Of a stretch of 64,000 nt of DNA, positions 50,938-60,600 are shown piece after piece. The translations under genes were made by a program, and so were the position numbers. Source of the stretch: Eremothecium cymbalariae DBVPG#7215 (lineage: Eukaryota; Ascomycota; Saccharomycetes; Saccharomycetales; Saccharomycetaceae); NCBI RefSeq assembly GCF_000235365.1, contig NC_016449.1, positions 930,001 to 994,000 of the forward strand. Direction: 5' to 3'. Every line of letters starts with the position of its first letter. Position 1 is the first letter of the stretch. A model generated the notes under the pieces. It ran no database searches and was not told the origin of the DNA. It saw only the letters and a list, made by a program, of their open reading frames with translations.

Positions 50938-52299
50938 ATGGAGACGGAAGAGAGAAGGTTCCAATCGGAGCGGTTACCTACTTTGTATGAGGTTTTGACT
51001 AACCAGACAGCCGCACCTGTTGATTCGTGGTCATTTTATACGTTTTTGTTTCAGTATCCTGGGGCTTTGAATTATATGGACTTTTGGGTGGATGTGATGG
51101 CACATTTGAGGCTTTGTAAGGACTATGTGAGGGGGATTCGGGAGTCTATGTTGTTATTGGAGGTTGAGGAGCAACAGCAGCAGCAGAAACACCGGCAGAA
51201 GCGGCATAGCCAGGTGTCGGCGGCCGGGTCAGACGCGGCGGCGGATAATAATAACAACAATAGAATGAGTGTTTCCAGCTCGTTATTATTGGATGCCTTA
51301 TTGAATGATGGGTATTTGGACTACCATGATAATAAGCGGATCAGTCAGTTTTTGAAGGGGGAGGCAGATTCAGATAGATTTTCGCAGTTGTTGGAGAACT
51401 TGCCTCATGGGGCTGAGGGAGGAGAAGGTAACAATAAAGGATATGACGGTGAGGAGCCTGGGCACGGTGACTACGCTACGGCGGAGGATGCACACTTGTC
51501 AGTAATGCTAGATGAGTATTTAGTGCGTCAGATGAAGGAATCTCAGCGGCCCAAGCTTACTACCAAACAGTTGATCGCTAGTGCAAATGCGATCGTCGAT
51601 AGGTATTTGGTGGCTAAGGATAACATGCGTTCCGAGAGACTGCTTACGAGCGTTCCTGAACACATGCGGCTCGAAGTCATTAATATGGTCAAGGGTGAGC
51701 AGCGATATGATCCCGATGTGTTTGAACCCCTCAAAATAATATCTTTCCAGTTTTTGGAGATCTATTGCTTCCCCAAATTTCTTTCGTCTGTGGCCTTGCA
51801 CAACTTGCACTACGATGTCTCACTTACGCAGAAAACAAGGACCTCGCCTTACTCTCAGTGCACCACCTTATCGAGGGTGGCTACAGGATTCTTCTTCTGG
51901 GGTATTGGCTTCTGGGTTGGATACACCTTAATATTCCTCGATTACAACCGTAAAGTCCGTACTGTTACTCTGCTGCCATTCTTCGTTGGATGCTACTACA
52001 TCGTGTGCGGAATCTACCACCTTGATATCATTTACGCCATTTGTGGCGTCACGCAAACTCTGGTGTCTCCAAGAAGATTTGCAGAACCAGAATTGGGCCT
52101 TAAAAAGTCGAAGACAAACTCCGCAAAAGTGCCTTTGCTTTTCAGCCTCTTGGGAGGCAGAAATAGACTAACCAAGGTAAGGCATCCGTTCGTTTTAAAC
52201 ATCATGCGCAAACGTGCTTTGTGGTGTCTCTTCCTAGTCCTCGTGACTACCGCTGTCTTGACCACTATTTTCACAGCTGTGCCATCTACTAGATTATGA
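50938..52299 (+). CDS. RAX1: Rax1, bud-site selection membrane protein (RGS-like)
   Basis: This is the ortholog of Rax1 (YOR301W, 435 residues), which with Rax2 marks bud scars and directs bipolar budding. The 453-residue protein has an N-terminal RGS-like domain (about 10-275; LPTLYEVLTNQTA, WSFYTFLFQYPGALNYMDFW, and FEPLKIISFQFLEIYCFPKFL at its end). It is interrupted by a variable, Gln/Asn-rich insert at about 75-180. Three hydrophobic segments lie between about 315 and 450 (VATGFFFWGIGFWVGYTLIF, LLPFFVGCYYIVCGIYH, LWCLFLVLVTTAVLTTIF). Order RAX1-CPA1-ISW2 matches YOR301-YOR304. Confidence 0.93.
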   Translation: METEERRFQSERLPTLYEVLTNQTAAPVDSWSFYTFLFQYPGALNYMDFWVDVMAHLRLCKDYVRGIRESMLLLEVEEQQQQQKHRQKRHSQVSAAGSDAAADNNNNNRMSVSSSLLLDALLNDGYLDYHDNKRISQFLKGEADSDRFSQLLENLPHGAEGGEGNNKGYDGEEPGHGDYATAEDAHLSVMLDEYLVRQMKESQRPKLTTKQLIASANAIVDRYLVAKDNMRSERLLTSVPEHMRLEVINMVKGEQRYDPDVFEPLKIISFQFLEIYCFPKFLSSVALHNLHYDVSLTQKTRTSPYSQCTTLSRVATGFFFWGIGFWVGYTLIFLDYNRKVRTVTLLPFFVGCYYIVCGIYHLDIIYAICGVTQTLVSPRRFAEPELGLKKSKTNSAKVPLLFSLLGGRNRLTKVRHPFVLNIMRKRALWCLFLVLVTTAVLTTIFTAVPSTRL

Positions 52300-53502
52300 A
52301 TGATAATAATAATAATACTAATAACGATAATAATAACCATCTAAGGCAAAACAAACTTTAAAACGGAACCCCGAACACAATAAAAGAGACAATGACGACG
52401 AAACATTCTTCTATTATACTACTTTTTTTACATCAGCAAGCTTATATCATGCAAATTTTAGGCAAATTTTAGGCCTGCTGTATGCGTTCGAGATACTATA
52501 AACTCCCCTATCTTCTGCTTCGCGCTAATACGCACATCGTGAATCTGACTACCGACCCCGTCTCTATATTACTGACGGCAAATCATCGATAATTCACGTC
52601 CTTTTTTTCATCCCGGCTATCTTCTTCCAAACAGACATTATAACAATATATGACACAGGTGCATGTGTCCCATAGACAACAGAATGATTGAATACAAACT
52701 AAACAAGAGTCGATCGATCAAACACAAAATTAACTGTACTTATATATGAAAAGGGAATGGAAATGGAAAGGAAAGAAATGAAAAAGAATCTTGTTAAGAG
52801 GTTCAAATGAATGCCTCCGAACCTGTTGATCTTTTTTGATTTCTGATTCTTTTCAGTGATTCTTTTTTCGACTGTATCAAACTAGAAATAATATATATAG
52901 ATATATAGATATACACCTCATATATATACTAGATTATCATTGACTATTACTATTACTATTGCATTATTACTACCATTCTATAGACACGAATATTGCAATT
53001 TAAAATTTCCTATGTATTTTATACTCGTCAAATTATGCTTTAAATGTCTTTCATTAACGCTTATCGTTTGTTATTTGTACTACTTCGGGCTCTTTAGTCA
53101 GGGTTATCTTCGTCCCTTAAATTTTCCACGTTTTTCGAGCATCGCAGTAAGTCTCGATGACTCTTCCTTTGAAAGAGTATGCATGTTCGTGAAATTTAAA
53201 AGGACGCACATTCAAACATAAGCTCCATCTTATTGACACTACCTGCAGGATTCTAACTCAAGATTTATTTTGATATCGACTTTTTGAAACCATTTTTGCT
53301 CATAAAAAGTCGAAACTATTTTTTAATATTTAACCCTCCGTTTAATTATCAGATTCTGTGTTACTGCTGTTCATTTAGTTTTTATCAGAGTGCTAATTGC
53401 GAAGCTAGAGTGAACTTTTTATTAAAACCTTTTGGCTACTAGATACATATATCTTCCAAGTCCTTTTTACGAAAGGTTTTAAAGCTAAAAACCACTGAAT
53501 AT
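52300..53502. other. Intergenic region RAX1-CPA1
   Basis: A 1.2-kb AT-rich spacer with AATAATAATAAT tracts just after RAX1. It also has TATATATAGATATATAG repeats at about 52892-52930 and TATTACTATTACTATT at about 52945. A Gcn4-like ATGACTC at 53158-53164 could serve CPA1, which is under general amino-acid control in yeast. A 93-codon frame at 52940-53221 is hydrophobic and AT-driven and is not called. Confidence 0.45.
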
Positions 53503-53580
53503 ATGTTCAAGCTCTGTTACTCCCAATATACGTGCAGTGACTATATCTCCGACCACATCTGGAAAGCGAGCTCTCAATAA
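53503..53580 (+). CDS. CPA1 leader: arginine attenuator peptide uORF
   Basis: A 25-residue upstream ORF that matches the arginine attenuator peptide (S. cerevisiae YOR302W, also 25 residues). It begins MFKLCYSQYTCSDYISDHIW. The Asp at position 13 and the Trp at 20 correspond to residues needed for arginine-induced ribosome stalling in the fungal peptides. The stop codon lies 90 bases before the CPA1 start. In high arginine the nascent peptide stalls the ribosome on its stop codon, which blocks scanning to CPA1 and promotes mRNA decay. Conservation of sequence, length and position makes the call firm. Confidence 0.95.
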   Translation: MFKLCYSQYTCSDYISDHIWKASSQ

Positions 53581-53670
53581 GAAGAATCAGTCTTTTTCCA
53601 GAAGCAAAGTATATTACTATTATTACTTTTATTATTATTATTCACCGGTCCTCCCACTTCAAATAACTGA

Positions 53671-54870
53671 ATGACAGGAAAAGACTTTGTTCGGGCGACC
53701 TTTTCCATTAATGGTGGGCCGTCGTACGAGGGTTATTCTGTGGGAGCCAACGTATCCGCGTATGGGGAAGTTGTCTTTACCACTTCTCTGGTAGGCTATC
53801 CAGAATCAATGACTGATCCTTCTTATAGGGGGCAAATACTTGTTTTCACTCAGCCCTTGATCGGGAATTATGGCGTTCCAGATGGGTCGGTAAGGGATGA
53901 ATATAACTTGTCTAAGTACATGGAGTCTCCTAGAATTCATGTTGTTGCTATTGTCATTGCAGATTATGCGTGGCGTTACTCGCACTGGACTGCAGTCCAG
54001 TCCTTAGGTGAATGGTGTGAAAAAGAGGGTGTTGCAGTTATAGGAGGTATCGATACACGTTCTGTTGTCCAGCACTTAAGAGAAGTTGGTTCTTCTTTGG
54101 GTGAAGTAATTGTGAACGACATAGCCCCAGTTTCAAAAAGCGTGAACCCTTCTGCGGTAAATCTTGTTGCACAAGTAGCTACTAAACAAGTTTTATACTT
54201 CCCGGCCCCATGCGAATCCTCAACGTACAATGTCATGCTAATTGACTGTGGGGTAAAGGAAAATATATTGCGTTGTTTGCTGTCCAGAGGTGCAAATGTA
54301 GTCGTTTTGCCCTACGACTACGATATTTGCTCCATCGCAGACCAATTCGATGGTGTTTTTATTTCGAATGGTCCTGGGGATCCAGTCTTTTGCGAGGATA
54401 CTACAGTGGCTAACTTGAAGAAGTTACTGGCAAGCCCAGAGTTTCAAGATTTACCAGTGTTTGGAATCTGTATGGGTCATCAGTTACTGGCCCGGGCTGC
54501 CGGTGCTTCAACTGTTAAAATGAAATATGGAAACAGAGCTCACAACATACCCGCCCTTGATTTAACAACTGGTCAATGCCACATTACCTCTCAAAATCAC
54601 GGCTATGCTGTTGATGCATCTACTCTTCCAGCTGGCGAGTTTGTCCCTTATTTTTTAAATTTGAATGATAAATCTAACGAAGGGATAATTCATGTTAGAA
54701 GACCTATTTATTCTACTCAGTTTCATCCTGAGGCTAAAGGTGGTCCCCAGGATTGCTCCTTCTTATTTGACAAATACTTCGAAAATATGAAGGAATACAG
54801 GAACCAAGTTAAAGGAAAACGTGGTTTAAAATTAGATACTACTAAGATGGCTAGAGAAAGGATTCTCTAA
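53671..54870 (+). CDS. CPA1: Cpa1, carbamoyl-phosphate synthase small subunit
   Basis: This is the glutaminase subunit of the arginine-specific carbamoyl-phosphate synthetase; it passes ammonia to Cpa2. The 399-residue product (411 in S. cerevisiae, YOR303W) has the N-terminal CPSase domain ([20 protein letters not shown]). The C-terminal class I glutamine amidotransferase domain follows. Its catalytic Cys267 is in [10 protein letters not shown], and the His352/Glu354 pair is in FHPEAKGG. The oxyanion SNGPGDP loop is intact. Expression is expected to be controlled by the attenuator uORF 90 bases upstream. Confidence 0.97.
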   Translation: MTGKDFVRATFSINGGPSYEGYSVGANVSAYGEVVFTTSLVGYPESMTDPSYRGQILVFTQPLIGNYGVPDGSVRDEYNLSKYMESPRIHVVAIVIADYAWRYSHWTAVQSLGEWCEKEGVAVIGGIDTRSVVQHLREVGSSLGEVIVNDIAPVSKSVNPSAVNLVAQVATKQVLYFPAPCESSTYNVMLIDCGVKENILRCLLSRGANVVVLPYDYDICSIADQFDGVFISNGPGDPVFCEDTTVANLKKLLASPEFQDLPVFGICMGHQLLARAAGASTVKMKYGNRAHNIPALDLTTGQCHITSQNHGYAVDASTLPAGEFVPYFLNLNDKSNEGIIHVRRPIYSTQFHPEAKGGPQDCSFLFDKYFENMKEYRNQVKGKRGLKLDTTKMARERIL

Positions 54871-55042
54871 TATTTCTAATAACCACTTCATTCTTAGAAC
54901 TGTTCTTATATGGATACATGGTTTGTTATGCCTTTTTATACCTGCTAGTTTTCTTTTAGTAGCTGAGATATAGTATTGTGTAGTCCTACCAGATATTAAT
55001 CAATAACTTATCAAGACTTGTTCAGTATCTCTGTGTTCGATG

Positions 55043-57043
55043 TCAGCACATTCCAAAACGCATCATGTGGTGCTTTATTTTAACAAGAAGTTCAAAGATC
55101 GGAAACTTAAGTCTCCTGCCATTGGCTTTTATCAAAGAATCAGAAATTTGGGTTATGTCGTGCAACGCAGTTGTGGTGTGCCATTGCATATAAAATACTG
55201 CAACAGCTAACACGGATAGTTCTGGCCAGAGCTCTTTTCTGTCAAACCAATACTTGACAATCGAATCGGACCCTTCGCCTATATTAATCAAATCAAGATG
55301 TGGCCGGGCTAAGTATTCGTGAAATTCCTCATTAGGGTCATTATCTGCACTCTTCACATACTCGTGGTTGCAGTAATGATCTAGATAATTGTAAGTAATA
55401 TTCTTGTAAGTTTCCGCTTTTTCGGGAAACATTTCTTCAATATATTGAAACTTCATTGTCGGATTTAAAGTGATGGCAACCCATGGAAGCGGATTATTAA
55501 AAAACCGATGATGATAATATTCAAAGATATTCTCATAGCATAGGACACATTGAAGAACTGCGTCTTTCTTTGCTTGATCCAATCCCACTGGTGGAACTAG
55601 AAAGGAGTAATCAGTTCCATTGATGTCTGTAACTGTTTCATCTTTCCAAACAAGCTTTAATGCATAATAATAGTTCACTAGAGATTCATACATGACGAAA
55701 CAATTTATTAGTCCATTTCCTTCTTCCTGCAGAAACTTTAAGTGTAGCGCTTTAATGGGTGACAATATAGTAATGAAGTAGTTATAAGCTTTCCATTCTT
55801 GATCACTACAGTTGACTCTCAACGTAACATTCTCATCGTCAAAAATATGTTTCTGGTTGAATTGCCAACTCGACCAGGAATGATAACCTTGTTCGGAATC
55901 CAAGAATGCTTGTAAATCAGAATAACTATATTGCGTCAAATCAACTTTTTCTTTTTATCAGCAATATCTTCGTCTCTAATGTCAAAGATATGCGTGGCTT
56001 CCTTCTGCATGGGTTCTATCACTGGATGTGTATCAACCAATTGTGTAAACACTGAGGATATTTCAAGTTCTTTGGTTGCATGAGTAAACATCAGAAAAGA
56101 TAATATATCTAAAATACTATTAGCACTGTTGATATAAGACATATTCAATAACTCGGCGCAATAATAAGGAGACAGATCTGCATCTTCAAAATGCATATCC
56201 AAATCGTTAACAACAAAACTTAAGACGCTCTCTTCTAATTGGTATCTTTCCATTGTTTCATGGAAAATATTAAGTTTTTCCATACTATCTCTAGGGTTTT
56301 TTAAAGGAACAAATGCTAACAACTGTCTGTTCTCAGGTTTTAAGGCATCATTGAGCCAAATAGAATGGAATTCACCAGAATTCCGTCCAACGATTAACTG
56401 GGGCACAAAATTAGCAAATATACACATGTAACTAGACCCCAATTTCTTCGGCCTAAAAATATCAACCTGAACATTTGCATATATTGCTTGTTGTGTATTT
56501 ACTACCAAGCTTTCGTCACTGTAATAGTAAACATCATAGATATCTCTTATCAAATCGTCTCCTGTTATTATATCATTCAATTCATATTGCATTACTAACC
56601 TCTGCCATTTCTTATCGGTTACAATATTAATAGGCACCTTGCCTTGTGCAACCATGCGAACTGTGATCAGGTGTAGCTTCCTTTCATTAAGGTAATTCAA
56701 ATAGCTCCGAGATAGTGTCAAATTACGAAAATGTGCGGTCTCTCCTCCATCAACGAAGAGGTCCAATCGATCGCAAGCGCAGTTTCGGCTTTCAAAATTA
56801 TCGCAGTCATCCTCAAATGCGTGGATAAGACATGCTGGGCGAGTGTATGGTTTTGGATTGATCAGTATGTCAAAGTAATACAGACCCTGCGAGTCCATAT
56901 GGAAATTCATAGCATAACCTTACTCAATGGCATGTCCGTAATTGAAACGGGTGCATGGTTTTGCTGCAAATTTTATCAAAAACCGTCTTCAATGCACCAT
57001 CTGCAGATGCCAATATTAATTGAAGATCAATAGAGCGATCCAT
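55043..57043 (-). pseudogene. Broken gene of unknown family (two frameshifts and a stop)
   Basis: Three open segments on the minus strand look like pieces of one protein of about 665 residues. Segment A (56924-57043) starts MDRSIDLQLILASADGALKT and runs out at TGA after 39 codons. Segment B (55936-56910, 324 codons) is in the +1 frame, with a TAA at 56920-56922 just upstream of its first Met. Segment C (55043-55939, 298 codons) is in a frame shifted again, entered near the A-rich tract at 55941-55957, and has no ATG start of its own. No consensus splice signals explain the breaks. The long intact parts suggest recent loss or a gene still partly expressed. I do not recognise the family; content is acidic and aromatic with no membrane span. 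Confidence 0.6.
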
Positions 57044-57607
57044 CGTTTTTTCCTCTGATCAATCAGCCGCACTTGAATCCATCCGTTTTCCTTAGATACA
57101 TATAATATACAATCGCCACCTCTTTGTATAGATGCCAAATATAACAATTATAAGCCTAATAGACTGGTTGTACTAATCAACCAATGATTTCCTTCACTTC
57201 CTTATATTACAGTATCACGTGATAATATATCCGTGCATCCTGTACTACAGTTGGAATGAATAATTCTTCCACTAGGCTTCTAGAGGTAGTCTTATGCTTT
57301 CTATGCTGATACATCACCCTCATGACTGACATACAGATATACTATTCATTTATCATGGTTATATGATTTGGTTATGTTGATTTAAAGGTACACACGATGT
57401 ATAGTACCTCAAGGTTGCCAAATCTACGCAATCAACAGAAATCAGAAAATTACGTTGTCACGTGGGAGCACGTGACCTACGTTATGCCATTTACAGCTCA
57501 ATGCTTGAAGATATGTTATATATTTAACTCAACAACTTAGAGGTAGAGTCTCAAGGACTAAGTAATTCATCAATCTGCCGTTTATTTTGAAATACGCTAG
57601 TGGCAGT
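57044..57607. other. Intergenic region before the ANK-RCC1-BTB gene
   Basis: A 564-base divergent region that contains three CACGTG boxes (57216-57221, 57459-57464 and 57469-57474). Nothing else was recognised. Confidence 0.5.
57459..57474. promoter_or_regulatory. Paired CACGTG boxes upstream of the ANK-RCC1-BTB gene
   Basis: CACGTG at 57459-57464 and 57469-57474, in TGTCACGTGGGAGCACGTGA, lie about 134-149 bases before the start codon. They are Cbf1-type E-boxes. A third copy is at 57216-57221. Confidence 0.5.
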
Positions 57608-60600
57608 ATGCCAAAGAGTGAGAAAAATAGTGACAACTTAGACATATTTGGAAGGTCACTTTCATATCATTTATCTCGGTGTTGTGAAGTGCATATAGAG
57701 AGTATTATTGATGATATTGAACCTTATTCTCAAGACTGGGAGTCTGGATATTCTCCTTTGCATCTTTGTTTTATAAGTGGCCAATATGAGAAGGCATTCA
57801 AGATTTACTACCGCTGGCATACTACGTTTGAAGCCGTAAATCATCTCGGGAGGGGTACCATTCTGGACTTGAAAGATAGAGAGGGCTTTACCCCATTAAG
57901 ATTACTTAAGGAATTGAATGATTATTGGCGACTAAGTAGGTTACCCAATAGTGTGTTACCAAGGGAAAATTACAAGTCAACACATGTCGACTGGTCGACA
58001 GATATCACCAAATTGCGGCCATCCATTCAAAAGTTGCGGAACTGGTACAAGAACAGAGGATCCCGAAGGTGCTATACTTTGGGTAAAAACGATTATTTCC
58101 AGTTGGGAACTGGTGACTCGAAGGCAAGACAAATTTGGTATGAGGTCGAGTCATATAAGTTGGCTGGAACGGTTCTTGATGACGCACCACGATTTCGGGT
58201 GTGCTACATGAATAAGCGGCATTCTGTGTTGCTTACGGTCAACAATCAGATATATTCGTCAGGGAACACAGCTAGGGGGGCCTTAAACAGTGATTCAGAA
58301 AGTTTAAAATTGCAAAATTTTCAATTTGAAAGGGTATCTTTTGATCATAAGGAAACTATATCGAGCATTTCCTCAAGCGACACGCACAATCTAATTTTAA
58401 CAAAGTCCGGAAAGGTGTATTCATGGGGTGGTAATGAATGTAATCAATTGGGATATGAGCTTGGCGAATCATGTTGTCCGTTTATACAGCAGGTATCGAT
58501 TATTCGAGAGAATCGGATCTCGTTTGTTTCTTGTTCTAATGTTCATTCTTCTGCTTTGGGAGTCGATGGCTGCTTGTACTCATGGGGCTCTAATTCAGGA
58601 CAAATGGGGCCATATAAACCCCTCATTTCCCCATCTTATAGTGCTTCTGAGCATGATGGTAAAAAACCTCAGTGCATCGTGTGCCAAACGAATACTCAAA
58701 ATGTGCATGATTTGATATGTCAGGAATATGCAACCTTAATCTGGTCAGATAATTACAAACTATGTGTTCTATCAGATTTTAAAAAATACAAATTTACGTT
58801 AACCAAACCTAGCATTTTTCATGGTGATAACTTTGCCACATTTAGGCCGTCACTTCCTGCTGACTCACAACGGGTCATCAAGATCCGGACGCGTAATTCC
58901 TTTGGTAACAACATCTGTATCCTCTATAATGATGGCTCCGTTGGAATCCTTAAGATGCAGGAATCTAAAGATATGTGGAGTAAATTGCCATCCATCCCTA
59001 ACATTTGCCCATATTGGGTTCCACAGACGTGGTTGGACCGCTGTTTAGATTTTGATGTCGGGATGCGAGGTGAGTTGATTCTATGCACTGTCGGCGGGGA
59101 AGTTTACATCTCAAAGGGATTAAACCAGCCGTTCGAACTGAAACCACAGAAATCTCCCGGTGGAAGGTGTGTTGGTGTGAGCTGCGATCCATTATTTGCC
59201 TCCTTTTCTGTTTTTATAGATGATTTTGACATGCCTATTATGAAATTCTACGACAATAATATTAGTGAAGATTTACAGCTTTGTTCTGCTGTCTTTGGAG
59301 AGGATTTAGGAGGTCAACTAAAGAAAAATCCATTAGAAGCCGTTGATATTTGTCTCAAAGATAAAGTTGGAAACGTTAGTGAGGAACATGACCGTAATAT
59401 GGAGGGGCAAGAGGTATCTATGTTTAATGATAGCAGATTTACAAATTACTACAGACCCTTTCAAAAACTAATGTGCCATAAGGTTGATGACGCCGTAGGT
59501 GCAAGCATACCTACGAGGCTAAATATTAATTATGACGTTGAATTCGTAGATAATTCTGGAGTTGTGATAGGAAGGTGTCACAAAGTTTTGCTATGTTTAC
59601 GATGTCCCTCAGTTATCGATAGTTTGGCAGGCAGCTCTCGGATATATGAGAAACCTTTAAATTCAGGTAACAAGTTGACCATGATGAGTGATTCAGCTTC
59701 TAAGTTTTGGCGTATACAAGTTGCTTCATCCTCATCTTCTGCAGTAGAGTATGCTATACATCCATTGAACTATGTTCTCCACTTATTATACTCTGGAGAA
59801 ATAAATGATTCACCTAAAAATGTTCTGAACATGCCCACATCAGAATATATCTTGTTTAAGAAAGAAATCAGAAAATATATGGGTATGTTGGACCTGTTTC
59901 CAAGTTCTACTGAATTGGTCCGTTCATTAAACGAGCTCTATCAGCATTGCAGCCCGGAATTTGCTTCAAAATCATCAATACCATATCTCTTTCATCACTT
60001 TAATCTTCCAAATTTGTTAGAGCTCTATGCCAAACCTGATGTTAAAATATTGCTGGCTGATAAAAAGGTTTTGTATGCCCATTCTTTCTTATTGCGATGC
60101 CGCTCCTCATACTTTCAGGCACTCCTTGACGATTGCTGGGATCGCGGTGCGCCATTGAATATGGTACATGTTTCAGTAACCACATTTACGGTTATTTTAA
60201 AATACATATATGCGCTTCCATTTGATAATCTTTTGATAGATTTGCCTTCTAAATCTCCTGCTGATATTATAAATGACTTGTTTGATTTGATTCAGCTTTG
60301 TGAGGAAATAATGCTAGATGGATTGAAATCCTACTGTGAGGCTGTGTTATCTAAGTATGTCCAGCACAAAACCGTTGTACCTATGTGGATTAATGCAATA
60401 TCGCTTAATTGCTATGGGCTTACGTATATTTGTCTCTGGTATCTCTATAACAATTATGAAGTATTGTTTTTTGAAGCCAACCTAGTACTTGTGGATAAGT
60501 ATTTGTCTTCTGAGGACTGGGCTGTATTCGAAAAGTTTGCGAGGAAATTGCGAAATGGAAGAAACGATGAACTTGACCAAAAGTTTAATGGTCAGTATCT

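Noticed and set aside
52940..53221. 93-codon hydrophobic frame upstream of CPA1
   Set aside because: Composition is driven by AT-rich repeats; no conservation evidence and it sits in the CPA1 promoter.
55941..55957. Programmed -1 frameshift as a regulated feature
   Set aside because: The A-rich site is a poor match to the X_XXY_YYZ pattern, no downstream stem was seen, and additional lesions at the 5' end favour a pseudogene; kept only as an alternative.
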